64,000 nucleotides of DNA from G963708235 sp963708235 (GTDB taxonomy: Bacteria; Actinomycetota; Acidimicrobiia; Spongiisociales; UBA5794), in NCBI GenBank assembly GCA_963708235.1, contig OY970200.1, positions 1,178,001-1,242,000 of the forward strand, written 5' to 3'. The stretch's first letter is position 1. Every line of letters begins with the position of its first letter. Below the pieces are notes generated by a model. The model was given only the letters and a program-made list of their open reading frames with translations. It did not search any database and had not been told where the DNA came from. Positions 1-8,326 of the stretch are shown one piece after another. The position numbers were made by a program, and so were the translations under genes.

Positions 1-2112
1 GATCCGATCCGACCCGGGCCGGCGGACCGCCTCGGCGACGGTGTCGGTTCCCGCCACCAGCGCCAGGAACCGTGACGGGACGCCGGTGCCCTCCTCGAAT
101 CCGGTGGCCGTGGCGGTCCACACCACTCGCCGCCGTGCCCTGGTCATCGCGGTATAGGCCAGCCGCCGCTCCTCCTGGAGACGGAACCTGCGGTAGGCGG
201 CTGCCTCACCGGGGACATCCGGGAGCAGATGACGGACCCCCAGCAGCGAGTCGCGCATTCGAAGGTCGGGGAAGACCCCCTCGACGGCGTCGGCGATGAA
301 CACGACATCGAGTTCGAGCCCCTTCGCCTGGTGCAGGGTGGCGATGCTGAGGCGGTCGTCTTCGGGGATGGCGTAGCTGAGGAGCGGCCGGGCTTCGAAG
401 TCCTCCTCGAGCAGCAGGGCGGCGTAGTCGGTCAGGGAGGCTTCGGGGTTCCGCTCGTTCCAGCGCGACAGCACCTGGATCAACGAGGTCCACGCCGCCC
501 GCTCCACGTCGTGGCCTTCCTGGGCGACCTCCGCAAGCTGGGGAACGGTGGACCAGACCACCCAGGCGCCCTCCACCGCCGGCAACTCCGTCGCCCAGGA
601 CGGATCGTCGATGAGGTGACACAGCCCGGCGGAGGTGGGAACCGACGTCTGCAACGTCTCGGACCAGCTGGCGCCGATCGACCTCCGCGTTCGTTCCAGA
701 TCGCGGGCCTCGCCCAGAGGAAGCGCAAGCCATCTTCCCAGCAGGAGGCGACGCATCACCCGGTCCAGCGTGGCCGGGTCGTCGGTGGTGGCGGCGGTGA
801 CCAGGTCGAGCACGAACCGCACCGCCGGTTGCTCGGCGAGTCGAGATGTCGGCGGATCGTGTGGCACGCTGCGCCGTTGTAGCGCTCGGGACAACTCGGG
901 GACGAAACGCCTGGTGGAGCGGACGAACACCCCCATGTCGCGGAACCGGATGTGCTCCTCGCGGTTGAGACGCACCACCTCGGCGGCGATCCACTCGGCT
1001 TCCTCGGTCTGCTGCTCGAAACCGAAGATATCGACGGCGCCGTCTGCGTCGGTGGCGGTCACCCGTCCCGCCGCTCCGGGCAGGTCCCGTTCGGTCACCC
1101 GTTCGGCGGCTTCGAGAATCCGTCGCGGGGTGCGGAACGAGGTGGTGAGGACAAGGCGTTGCGCCGGTTGGCCATCGGCGCCCCGGAACGTCTCCGGGAA
1201 CCGGGCGACGTTCTGCAGGGCGGCCCCCCGGAAGCTGTAGATCGACTGATAGGGATCGGCGGCGGCGGTGAGGTGCCCGGATCGGGTGAGGGCGGCGAGG
1301 AGGCGTACCTGCGACACGGTGGTGTCCTGATACTCGTCGACCAGCACGTACCGGTGGGGGAGCAGCGGCCCATCCGCCGACTCGACGGCGGTCTCGACGA
1401 TGCGGGTGGCCTCGGCGAGGAGCATCCCGTAGTCGATGCGATGGGTCCGGTGCAGCTCGCTGCGGTAGCGACGCATGAACGCGGGGATGCCACGCCAGTC
1501 GTCGCGCCGGCGCAGACGGTCCTCGATATCGTCGGGGCCGAGCATCTGCTCGCTGGCGCGCAACAAGAAGTCGGTGACCTCACCGGAGAAGGTCTTCGAA
1601 CCGAGCAGTTCCCGAAACGCCATCGACCAGGCGGCCGGCGGCTCCGAGGCGAGCAGCCGGCGGACGACCGCCACCTGTTCCGGTCCGGTGAGCACCTGGG
1701 GGGGATGGTCCCAACCGCCCAGGGCCCCGTGCTGATCGAGGATTCCCGCCGCCAGTCCGTGGAACGTCACCACCGGGACCGGGGCGACCCGGAGCGGAGG
1801 GTCGAGTTGGTCGAGACCGTTGCCGATCCGCTCGCTGAGGTCTGCCACCCCGCGCCGCCCGAACGACAGCACCAGGATCTCGCTGCTCGGGACCCCGACC
1901 CGGGCGACAAGGTGGACAACCCGTTGCACCAGGAACTCGGACTTACCGGTACCCGGTCCGCCGACCACGATCTCCGGTCCGTCGATCCGGGCGATGGCCG
2001 CTCCCCAGTCTCCGGGGGCCAGCCGCCGTTCGGCGACCGGCGCGGCAACGGGCTCGACCAACCGTTCCGCCGCACAGGGTGCGACTCGCTCGATGGGGTT
2101 CGCCGGATTCAT
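1..2112 (-). CDS. UvrD/Rep-family ATP-dependent DNA helicase (C-terminus off window)
   Basis: Superfamily 1A helicase, expected to unwind DNA 3'-5' in repair or replication restart. Read on the minus strand from the ATG at 2112 (MNPANPIERV). Motif I GGPGTGKSE lies near residue 50, motif II is DEYQD (LVDEYQDTTVSQV), and the C-terminal motifs are TLHQAKGLELDVVFIADA and RLAYTAMTRARRRV. The frame is open for 704 codons to the window edge, so the C-terminus is missing. The family is clear; the subfamily (UvrD, PcrA or an actinobacterial UvrD2/AdnA-like form) is not settled by what is visible. Upstream on the same strand is the DUF480 gene. Confidence 0.88.
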   Translation of the reverse strand, partial: MNPANPIERVAPCAAERLVEPVAAPVAERRLAPGDWGAAIARIDGPEIVVGGPGTGKSEFLVQRVVHLVARVGVPSSEILVLSFGRRGVADLSERIGNGLDQLDPPLRVAPVPVVTFHGLAAGILDQHGALGGWDHPPQVLTGPEQVAVVRRLLASEPPAAWSMAFRELLGSKTFSGEVTDFLLRASEQMLGPDDIEDRLRRRDDWRGIPAFMRRYRSELHRTHRIDYGMLLAEATRIVETAVESADGPLLPHRYVLVDEYQDTTVSQVRLLAALTRSGHLTAAADPYQSIYSFRGAALQNVARFPETFRGADGQPAQRLVLTTSFRTPRRILEAAERVTERDLPGAAGRVTATDADGAVDIFGFEQQTEEAEWIAAEVVRLNREEHIRFRDMGVFVRSTRRFVPELSRALQRRSVPHDPPTSRLAEQPAVRFVLDLVTAATTDDPATLDRVMRRLLLGRWLALPLGEARDLERTRRSIGASWSETLQTSVPTSAGLCHLIDDPSWATELPAVEGAWVVWSTVPQLAEVAQEGHDVERAAWTSLIQVLSRWNERNPEASLTDYAALLLEEDFEARPLLSYAIPEDDRLSIATLHQAKGLELDVVFIADAVEGVFPDLRMRDSLLGVRHLLPDVPGEAAAYRRFRLQEERRLAYTAMTRARRRVVWTATATGFEEGTGVPSRFLALVAGTDTVAEAVRRPGSDRI

Positions 2113-2175
2113 GGGGGCAACGTACCGCAGGGGTGTGACACGTTTCCGAACGGCACGTTCTCGGGCGACACGGTC

Positions 2176-2958
2176 TCAGACGTCGTCGACACCGAGTTCC
2201 TCGAGAAGCCGCTCGAAGCGACGCCGCAGTTCGGCCACCTCGTCGGCCAGATCGCTGACGGCCGGATCGCTGACGGCCGGATCGCTGACGGCCGGATCGC
2301 TGACGGCTGGGGCGTTTCCCGCAGATATCGTGCCCGGCCCGGCGTCCCGGCGGTCGGAAGTCCCGTCGAGGGCGCTCCACGGTTCCATCCCGGTGTCCTG
2401 GTGAGGCTGCGGGAGGTCGGTGTGGTCCCCGGAGAGACGGTGCCGGTAGCGGGCCTCCTTCTGGCCCGGGCGCCGCTCGATGCGGTCCAGGAGCGGCGGG
2501 GTGCGGCCCACCAGCGAGTCCAGCGTCTGCTCAACCTCGACCAGCGACGGAAACTCGACATACCGGCTGCTGCGCTGGCGCAACTCACCCGGGGTCTGGA
2601 TCCCGCGCAACATCAACACCGCCAACAGCGCCATCGAAGCAGGATCGAGTTCGAGCTTGACGTCCAGCGCATGTTTGTACTTGACGACGCGGTCGCCGGG
2701 GCGATGCACCATCTTGGCCAGACCGCGGTCGGCGAGACGGCGCAACACCCGTTCCACGGTGGCCTCGTCGTAGTCGACCACGGGGTCCCGGTTCGATGCC
2801 TGGTTGCAGGCGAGCCGCAGCCCGTTGATCGTCATCGGGTACTGGTCGGGGGTGGTCGCTTCCTTCTCGATCAGGGAGCCGAGCACCCGGACCTCCTGCG
2901 GATCGAGCACGATGTCGGGCCGGGGGATGCCGGCGGTGTCGGTTCCGGGGTCGTCCAT
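2176..2958 (-). CDS. YceH/DUF480 family winged-helix protein
   Basis: About 260 residues. Residues 15-190 match the DUF480 (UPF0502, YceH) family: the opening LDPQEVRVLGSLIEKEATTP and the block YPMTINGLRLACNQ are typical, followed by a second winged-helix unit with the family-like LRGIQTPGELRQRS. The molecular role of the family is not established; it is presumed nucleic-acid binding. The tail after residue 200 is low-complexity and contains four copies of AVSDP encoded by a 15-bp tandem repeat, then a short coiled-coil-like end (VAELRRRFERLLEELGV). The ATG at 2958 fits the family N-terminus. Confidence 0.85.
   Translation of the reverse strand: MDDPGTDTAGIPRPDIVLDPQEVRVLGSLIEKEATTPDQYPMTINGLRLACNQASNRDPVVDYDEATVERVLRRLADRGLAKMVHRPGDRVVKYKHALDVKLELDPASMALLAVLMLRGIQTPGELRQRSSRYVEFPSLVEVEQTLDSLVGRTPPLLDRIERRPGQKEARYRHRLSGDHTDLPQPHQDTGMEPWSALDGTSDRRDAGPGTISAGNAPAVSDPAVSDPAVSDPAVSDLADEVAELRRRFERLLEELGVDDV
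2250..2309. repeat. 15-bp tandem repeat, 4 copies, in the DUF480 gene
   Basis: Four head-to-tail copies of GATCGCTGACGGCCG; the last ends CTG. Being a multiple of 3, copy-number change would keep the frame and only vary the number of AVSDP units in the protein tail. It is one of several minisatellite-like tracts in this window. Confidence 0.9.
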
Positions 2959-3094
2959 GGCGGGGAGGCTACCTGCGACGGCGGCGCCCGGCGACGGCTC
3001 GCCGGCGGCTGCTCGCAGGCGTCCGTGCCCAGGGGGCGGTGGTTGGGGGACACCTCGTCGGAGATGCCCCCCAACCCGTCATCGATCGTGGCGA

Positions 3095-4021
3095 TCAGTC
3101 GTCGAAGCCGTTGGCCTCGAGCCAGTCGTCGGCGATGTCGTCGGCGTCCTCGTTGTCGATGTCGAAGCGCCGATTGAGCTCGGTGAGGTCGGCGGTGGTG
3201 AGCCGGGAGCTGACATCGTTGAGCCGTGCCACCAGATCGTCGCCGTAGGCATCACGCAACGCCACGGTCAGCACCGGCACCACATTGTCGGCGGCCAGCA
3301 TGTTGCGATCGTCCTCGAGCAGGACGAACCCGCGATCGGCGATGACTCCGCTGGTCGAGAACAGCACGGCGACGTCGATCTCGCCCGCCTCCAGTGCCTG
3401 GACGGTGATGGGTCCGCCGTCGAGAGGCTGGAACGAGCCACTGAGGTCGAGGTCGTAGTCGCGCTGCAGACCAGGCATACAGAACGGGTTGGTCTCGCAG
3501 TCGGCGGGTCCACCCAGACGGAGATCGGCGCCGTTGGCGGCAAGATCGCTGAGCGAGGTGATTCCGAGCGAGTCGGAGGTCTCCTGGGTGATCACGAAGG
3601 CGTTGGTGTCCACCGCCTCGGACGGCTCCAGCGCCACCAGGTCGATCTCGGCGAGCCGTTCGTTGAGCAGGTCGGTGGTGGCGGTGGCGTCACCCGTGGC
3701 CTCCCCGGCGTTCTCGTTGAGGAACTCGAGCATCGACGCCGCATACTCCGGGGCGAGGTTGATGTCGCCGGCGGAGAAGGCACCGAGCTCGAGATCCCTG
3801 AAGCCTCCGACGGCCTGGGTGCTGGTGGAGAACCCGTCGGACTCGAGGGCGCCGGCGTAGATCTCCGCCAGGATGGCGCTCTCCCCGAAGTCCTGAATCC
3901 CGACGATGATCTCCGGTCCTTCCCGGGACCCTGCGTCATCACCCGAGTCGCCACATGCGCCCGCCAGTAGAGCGAACGCGATGACACCCGCCCCGATGGC
4001 GCGATTGCGGTGCATCCGCAT
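3095..4021 (-). CDS. Osmoprotectant ABC transporter substrate-binding lipoprotein (OpuAC/ProX type)
   Basis: Extracytoplasmic receptor for a glycine betaine/choline-type importer. The start at 4021 (MRMHRNRAIG) has a strong AAGGAGAT ribosome site 6 nt upstream; a longer frame reaching 4135 only adds repeat-encoded sequence. A lipoprotein signal peptide ends in the lipobox LLAGAC (Cys near residue 22). The mature protein has OpuAC features: IIVGIQDFGESAILAEIYAGAL at the N-terminus, then NLAPEYAASML and ITQETSDSLGITSLSDL. It is the last gene of the leftward opuC cluster, after two permeases, with a repeat-bearing gap of about 150 bp. The exact ligand cannot be read from sequence. Confidence 0.88.
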   Translation of the reverse strand: MRMHRNRAIGAGVIAFALLAGACGDSGDDAGSREGPEIIVGIQDFGESAILAEIYAGALESDGFSTSTQAVGGFRDLELGAFSAGDINLAPEYAASMLEFLNENAGEATGDATATTDLLNERLAEIDLVALEPSEAVDTNAFVITQETSDSLGITSLSDLAANGADLRLGGPADCETNPFCMPGLQRDYDLDLSGSFQPLDGGPITVQALEAGEIDVAVLFSTSGVIADRGFVLLEDDRNMLAADNVVPVLTVALRDAYGDDLVARLNDVSSRLTTADLTELNRRFDIDNEDADDIADDWLEANGFDD

Positions 4022-4090
4022 GGGTATCTCCTTCCGATGGTTGGAACGGCCGCACGCCCGGCGACCGTGAATGACCAACCTACCGGGGCC

Positions 4091-4144
4091 CAGTGACATT
4101 CCGGCAACCAGTGACATTCCGGCAACAAGTGACATTCCGGCAAG
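4091..4144. repeat. 18-bp tandem repeat, 3 copies, between opuC permease and binding-protein genes
   Basis: Three copies of MAGTGACATTCCGGCAAS in direct orientation, sitting in the untranslated gap upstream of the binding-protein ribosome site. No dyad is obvious inside the unit. Confidence 0.85.
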
Positions 4145-4174
4145 CAGGCATCGAGAACCGTGCCATTTTGCCGA

Positions 4175-4915
4175 TCAGGACACGGGTGCGACGTCGGCCG
4201 CCACATCGGTGTCATCGACCGGACCGAGCTGACGCCGTCGTCCGGTGCGGTCGGTGCGGCGTTCCACGGCACCCAGGAGCAACTCGGTGCCCACGGCGAG
4301 GATCGCCACCATCAGACCCCCGACGAAGAGCCGGACGTAGTCGCGATTGAGGAACCCGTCGAAGATGTACCGGCCCAGACCGCCGAACCCGACCACCGCA
4401 CCCAGGGTGGCGGTCGCCACCACCTGCACCGCCGCCACCCGGACCCCGGCCATCACCACGGGCATCCCCAGCGGGAGCTCAACCGATCGCAGCACCTGTG
4501 ACCCGGTCATCCCCATGCCGCGGGCCGCTTCCACCAGGGCAGGGTCGACGTCGCGGATCGCCGTGTAACCGTTGACGAACATCGGAGGCATCGCCAGGGC
4601 GACCAGTGCGAACAGCGTCGCCCAGTATCCGAGCGGCGAGGTCAGACCCATCGACAAGGTGATGGGAAAGGCGAGCGCCACCAGACCGAACGACGGGACC
4701 GCTCTCCCGATGTTGACCGCCGACACCGCCACGATCCCGCCACGCCCGATGTGGCCCAGGCCGACGGCGGTCGGAAGTGCGATGGCGGAGGAGAGGACGA
4801 TGGCGACCACCGAGATCGACACGTGTTCCCAGAGGCGGTTGGGGAGACCGTTCTGGCCCGACCAGTTGGCGGGTTCGCCGAACCAGGAGATCACCTCGCC
4901 GAGGAACTCGATCAT
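4175..4915 (-). CDS. Osmoprotectant ABC transporter permease (second)
   Basis: Inner-membrane permease of 246 residues, BPD_transp_1 type. The start is MIEFLGEVISWFGEP at 4915, overlapping the previous permease stop as ATGA. Hydrophobic spans include VSISVVAIVLSSAIALPTAV and GYWATLFALVALAMPPMFV. The EAA coupling loop reads DPALVEAARGMGMTGSQVL, the segment that docks on the ATPase. An apparent longer frame (to 5515) is a chance join with noncoding-frame sequence. It pairs with the upstream permease to form the membrane channel. Confidence 0.88.
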   Translation of the reverse strand: MIEFLGEVISWFGEPANWSGQNGLPNRLWEHVSISVVAIVLSSAIALPTAVGLGHIGRGGIVAVSAVNIGRAVPSFGLVALAFPITLSMGLTSPLGYWATLFALVALAMPPMFVNGYTAIRDVDPALVEAARGMGMTGSQVLRSVELPLGMPVVMAGVRVAAVQVVATATLGAVVGFGGLGRYIFDGFLNRDYVRLFVGGLMVAILAVGTELLLGAVERRTDRTGRRRQLGPVDDTDVAADVAPVS

Positions 4916-5589
4916 GTCGACGTCCTGCCCCGGAGCCATGGGGTGGCGCGGCGTTCGGCGAACACCAGGGCCAGGTCGATCAGCACCGCCAGCATCACCG
5001 ACAGCACCGTACCGGCAAGGATTTCGGTGGTGAAGTCCCGACGGAGCCCGCGCAGGATGAACACCCCGTAGCCTCCCTGACCGACCAGGACCGTCACCAC
5101 CACCAGCCCGATGGTGGTCACCGCGGCGATGCGGATGCCGGCGATGATCACGGGGAGCGCCAGCGGAAGCTGCACGCTGAGGAAGATGCGGCGTTCCGAC
5201 ATCCCCATCCCACGCGCCGCCTCGGTGATGTGATCGGGAACCCCGTCGATCCCCGCCACGATGTTGCGGATCAGGATCAGGAGGGTGTAGGACACCAGGG
5301 CCACCAACGCCGTGCGCAGGCTGAGGCCCCAGAAGGGGACGAAGAAGGTGAACAACGCCAGGCTGGGGATGGTGTAGAGGATGCCGGTCACCCAGGTGAT
5401 CGGTCCGTAGCTGCGTCGCCACCGCAGCGCCACCAGCGAGAGCCCCGCACTCACCACGATCCCGATCACGAGGGTCAGCGTGGTGAGGACCACATGTTCG
5501 ACGGTGCGCTCCCACATCTCGTCACCGTGGCTGGCTACCCAGCTCCAGTCAACGAAGGGCGCCGCCAGGGTCGCCGTGAGCCCGTTCAC
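4912..5589 (-). CDS. Osmoprotectant ABC transporter permease (first)
   Basis: A 225-residue permease paralogous to its downstream neighbour. Segments such as LTTLTLVIGIVVSAGLSLVA and LVALVSYTLLILIRNIVAGI are membrane-spanning, and the EAA loop is PDHITEAARGMGMSERRIFL. ATGA overlap with the following permease shows translational coupling. The gap to the upstream ATPase gene (5590-5667) is filled by a short tandem repeat. Together with the ATPase and lipoprotein it makes a complete OpuC/ProU-type importer, probably for compatible solutes. Confidence 0.88.
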   Translation of the reverse strand: MNGLTATLAAPFVDWSWVASHGDEMWERTVEHVVLTTLTLVIGIVVSAGLSLVALRWRRSYGPITWVTGILYTIPSLALFTFFVPFWGLSLRTALVALVSYTLLILIRNIVAGIDGVPDHITEAARGMGMSERRIFLSVQLPLALPVIIAGIRIAAVTTIGLVVVTVLVGQGGYGVFILRGLRRDFTTEILAGTVLSVMLAVLIDLALVFAERRATPWLRGRTST

Positions 5590-5610
5590 GAGATGCCCAT
5601 CATTGCATGC

Positions 5611-5677
5611 CCGTCACTGGATGCCGTCACTGGATGCCGTCACTGGATGCCCGTCACTGGATGCCCGTCACTGGATG
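5611..5677. repeat. 13/14-bp tandem repeat, 5 copies, at the 3' end of the opuC ATPase gene
   Basis: CACTGGATG starts at 5615, 5628, 5641, 5655 and 5669, separated by CCGT or CCCGT. The ATPase stop codon lies inside the tract, so repeat slippage could change the end of that protein. Confidence 0.85.
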
Positions 5678-6772
5678 ATCGCCTGACCGATGGTGTCGGC
5701 GGTGAGCATGCCGAGATAGCGGTCGCCGTCGAACACGGCGGCGACGCTGGTCCGTGACGAGACCACCGTGTCGAGCGCATCGCGCAACGAGGAGTCGAGG
5801 GTCAGCCACGACTTGAAGCGACGGACCGGGAGATCCTGGAGATCGGTGCGACCCTGCAACTCCTCGGCGGGAACCCAGCCGGCCAACCGCCCCTCGCCAC
5901 CGATCCCGATCCAGTCGACCGAGTAGCGTTCCATCAGCGCTTTTGCGTCCGCCACCGAAGCGGATTCCCGGAGGACCGGGCCGTGGTCGAGTGCGACGTC
6001 GCGAATCGGGATCAATGCCAGCCGCTTCAGCCCGCGATCGCTGCCGAGGAAGTCGGCGACGAAATCGTTGGCGGGCTCGCGGAGGATCAGGCTCGGTGTG
6101 GCGTACTGTTCGAGTACTCCGCCGACGTTGAGGATGGCGATGCGGTCGCCCAGCTTGAGCGCCTCGTCGATGTCGTGGGTGACCATGACGATGGTCTTGC
6201 GCAGCGTGGCCTGGAGCCTCGAGGAACTGATCCTGCAACCGGTTGCGGACGATCGGGTCGACTGCACCGAACGGTTCGTCCATCAGCATCACCGGGGGAT
6301 CGGCCGCCAGCGCCCTCGCCACACCGACCCGTTGGCGCTGACCCCCGGAGATCTCGGACGGGTAGCGGTCCGCCATTGCCGGGTCGAGGTCGACGATCTC
6401 GATCAGCTCGCCGACTCGGCGGCGGATGCGGGTCTTGTCCCATCCGAGCAGGGTCGGGACCGTAGCGATGTTCTCGGCGATGGTCCGGTGGGGGAACAGC
6501 CCGATCTGCTGGATCACATATCCGATCGACCGTCGCAGCTCGGCGGGACCGACGGCACGAATATCGGTTCCGTCGACCACGATCTGGCCGGATGTCGGCT
6601 CGATCAGCCGGTTGATCATCTTGAGCGTGGTGGTCTTTCCGCACCCGGAAGGGCCCACCAGGACGGCGATCTCGCCGGGGGCGATGTCCAGCGTGAGGTC
6701 ACCGACGGCCGGGGTGGTGGTTTCGGGATAGACCTTCGACACCCGGTCGAGGCTGATCATCGCTTCGGGCAT
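5668..6772 (-). CDS. Osmoprotectant ABC transporter ATP-binding protein with CBS domains (one-base frameshift)
   Basis: ATPase of the importer. It starts MPEAMISLDRVSKVYPETTT at 6772, preceded by GGAGGG. Walker A GPSGCGKTT is at residues 40-48, the Q-loop follows, the signature is SEISGGQRQRVGVARAL and Walker B is PPVMLMDEPFGAVDP. Near 6217 the frame breaks: the read continues in the next frame with LQATLRKTIVMVTHDIDEAL (H-loop) and a C-terminal CBS region (KALMERYSVDWIGIGGEG ... SRTSVAAVFDGDRYLGML). One surplus base in the run GAGCCTCGAG at 6214-6223 explains it. The full product would be about 367 residues. Sequencing error is likelier than true inactivation, because both sides are well conserved. 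Confidence 0.82.
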
Positions 6773-6868
6773 GTCCCTCCGGGGGTGAGGTGAGCGGTCC
6801 ACGATACCGACCGGCGTGGCGATGGCGGGTCCATGGACCGCCGGCCGGTCGACCCGGCCGGCGTCGAC

Positions 6869-7378
6869 TCAGAACTGGAGCGTCGGCTGGTGTTCGATGA
6901 CGTCGCCGTCGGCGAGGACGTGACGGATGCGCATCCCGCGTCGCTCCAGTTCGGGGGCGATCAGCGTCGCTCGGTGACAACGCACCGGATCGAGTTCGGC
7001 GCAGAGCAGGACCACGACGGCGGCGTCGATCAGACCGTCGAGCTCGCCCAGTCCCGCCGCAAAGGCGTCACTCGCCGCCACCGCCGCCCAATCGGTCACC
7101 CCGTCGCTGCGCAGCGACGGATCGTCGGGGCGCCCGCCCAGCCGGTCACCGAGCCAGCGGTAGCCGAGATCGTGCTCGGCGGCCAGTGTCCGGAGACGGG
7201 ACTTGGTGAACTCCGGGGCGTACCGCGAGGCCGGAACCGAACGCACATCGACGACGAGCCCGATCCCGTGGCGGTGGAGATGGGCGGCCATCTCGTGGAA
7301 CGGGCGTGCCCCGTGTCCGACGGTGTAGACGATCGGGCGCCGATCGGCATCGGAGGGAACGGGGGAGTCGGCGGTCAT
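6869..7378 (-). CDS. DUF488 family protein
   Basis: About 169 residues, matching DUF488: VYTVGHGARPFHEMAAHLHR, VVDVRSVPASRYAPEF, and the conserved C-terminal VVLLCAELDPVRCHRATLIA, whose Cys and the CHR triplet are the family hallmark. The biochemical role of DUF488 is unknown; the Cys and His/Arg pattern suggests an enzyme or nucleic-acid binding fold. The start at 7378 (MTADSP) is chosen; a GTG at 7390 is an alternative. It is a single gene, with the opuC cluster downstream and a long non-coding region upstream. Confidence 0.8.
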   Translation of the reverse strand: MTADSPVPSDADRRPIVYTVGHGARPFHEMAAHLHRHGIGLVVDVRSVPASRYAPEFTKSRLRTLAAEHDLGYRWLGDRLGGRPDDPSLRSDGVTDWAAVAASDAFAAGLGELDGLIDAAVVVLLCAELDPVRCHRATLIAPELERRGMRIRHVLADGDVIEHQPTLQF

Positions 7379-7504
7379 CGTGTTTTCCACATCATGGCGA
7401 TGGCCCGCAGCGTACCGACGTCCGACCGGCGACGGACGTCAATCGTCCCGACCCCGGGTCCCGGTGCCGCTTCGGGTGGGTCGGGCAGATCGGTCATCGG
7501 CAGT

Positions 7505-7595
7505 GTGGAAAGCCCGGGCGGAAAAACCTGCCGGAAAAGACCCGGCGGAAAACCCGGGCGCGAAAACCCGGCCAGGGCCGCGAAAAGCAATCAGC
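7505..7595. other. A-tract array upstream of the first non-coding RNA promoter
   Basis: Five runs of GAAAA(A) are set in G+C-rich DNA at roughly 13-14 bp steps (the last at about 20). Such islands could bend DNA or act as UP-like promoter elements for the promoter at 7604. A and G are skewed to the plus strand. No protein frame is convincing here. Confidence 0.45.
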
Positions 7596-7603
7596 CGTAT
7601 CGG

Positions 7604-7632
7604 TTGACGACCGACCTGGGAGGTCCTACCTT
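7604..7632 (+). promoter_or_regulatory. Sigma-70-type promoter of ncRNA 1
   Basis: TTGACG at 7604-7609, a 17-nt spacer and TACCTT at 7627-7632. It is preceded by the A-tract array and followed within about 8 nt by a highly structured region ending in a terminator. Spacing and -35 hexamer are near ideal. Confidence 0.6.
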
Positions 7633-7639
7633 TCCGTTT

Positions 7640-7889
7640 CCCCACGGGGGCCGCTTCGGCGGCGTCGGTGGGGATCGGAGCGGTACGCCGCTTCGATGGG
7701 GTCGTGAGTGCGCCGACCGCACACCGGTTTCGATCGGTGGGCGGGCGGGGTCAACCACGGTCCCGGCGGTCTCGGTGGACACCTTCGGGTGGCCGCATCC
7801 GGGATCGCATCGCCGGACGGCTTCGGTCGGAAGGCGACAGGAACCCCGAGAGGGCGGAGGCTTCGGCCGAGGCTCCCTCGGGGTTTCTT
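7640..7889 (+). ncRNA. Candidate structured non-coding RNA 1 (about 250 nt)
   Basis: No plausible coding frame, but strong RNA structure. CCCCAC/GTGGGG encloses GCCGC-TTCG-GCGGC near 7640-7675. ACCGGT-TTCG-ATCGGT lies near 7724-7739, CACC-TTCG-GGTG near 7779-7790, and a terminator follows. Tetraloop TTCG caps several stems, as in stable RNAs. The start is inferred from the promoter. It lacks the tmRNA, RNase P, SRP and recognised riboswitch signatures I know. It could be a trans-acting RNA, a 6S-like RNA or a leader for the downstream membrane gene. It is paired with a second RNA of the same design. Confidence 0.55.
7842..7889 (+). terminator. Intrinsic terminator of ncRNA 1
   Basis: AACCCCGA pairs with TCGGGGTT around an inner GGC-TTCG-GCC hairpin and is followed by TTTCTTGT. 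It is almost identical over about 46 nt to the terminator of ncRNA 2 at 8198-8245. Confidence 0.7.
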
Positions 7890-7972
7890 GTCGTTCCGGG
7901 TCAGGTTCGGGCCCCTGAAGGCGGGTCGCGAAAACTCCCAGCGATTCGCGAAAACGAACCACCGATTTGCCC

Positions 7973-8001
7973 TTGCAACGGATGGCGAGCCGTCCTACAT
8001 T
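7973..8001 (+). promoter_or_regulatory. Sigma-70-type promoter of ncRNA 2
   Basis: TTGCAA at 7973-7978, 17-nt spacer, TACATT at 7996-8001. It shares the string GTCCTACMTT around the -10 with the first promoter. GCGAAAA motifs precede it at 7928 and 7948. Confidence 0.6.
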
Positions 8002-8007
8002 CACGTG

Positions 8008-8245
8008 GTCGCTGACAAGGGAAACCGAGTCGGGGGCACCGGGAACCTTCGGGTTCACGGGGTCCAATCGGACGCCACCCGAGAGGGTGGAGTAGCTCTT
8101 CGGAGCTGGTGGCAGACCTTCGGGTCGGGTCACACGAAACGGCACACTGCCCAGGCTTCGGCCGGGGTAGTTGGCTCGGGAGACCGAGCCACGGGACAAC
8201 CCCGAGAGGGCGGAGGCTTCGGCCAAGGCTCCCTCGGGGTTTCTC
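8008..8245 (+). ncRNA. Candidate structured non-coding RNA 2 (about 238 nt)
   Basis: A series of hairpins with stable loops: GAACC-TTCG-GGTTC, CCACCC-GAGA-GGGTGG, AGCTC-TTCG-GAGCT, GACC-TTCG-GGTC, GGCTCGG-GAGA-CCGAGCC, then the terminator. Loops of the UUCG and GNRA classes are typical of functional RNA. No convincing reading frame spans it. The body differs from ncRNA 1, but the promoter core and terminator are shared, so the two may be diverged duplicates. The next gene starts about 80 nt further on and has its own -10 box, which argues for an independent RNA rather than a simple leader. Confidence 0.55.
8198..8245 (+). terminator. Intrinsic terminator of ncRNA 2
   Basis: Same hairpin as at 7842-7889 with one G-to-A change in the loop side, followed by TTTCTCG. 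Confidence 0.7.
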
Positions 8246-8313
8246 GCGTCCGGGGTGGGTCCGAACCGCCCCGCCATTTGGGGAATCGGACGCAGACGCC
8301 GTGTCCGCAGGCG

Positions 8314-8319
8314 TATGAT
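8314..8319 (+). promoter_or_regulatory. -10 box for the PH/SHOCT gene, probably leaderless
   Basis: TATGAT lies 7 nt before the ATG at 8327, which would put transcription start at the start codon, as is frequent in actinobacteria. No good -35 is seen. Confidence 0.5.
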
Positions 8320-8326
8320 CCCGCCT

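Noticed and set aside
4175..5515. A 446-residue permease frame.
   Set aside because: Only the part from 4915 down is permease-like; the rest is an out-of-frame reading of the neighbouring permease, which has its own start and an ATGA overlap.
7640..8245. The tandem RNAs as RNase P RNA, tmRNA or SRP RNA.
   Set aside because: I do not see the conserved GAGGAAAGUC, tmRNA tag/CCA-ended acceptor or SRP GGAA/GNAR features. A covariance search is needed to exclude distant forms.
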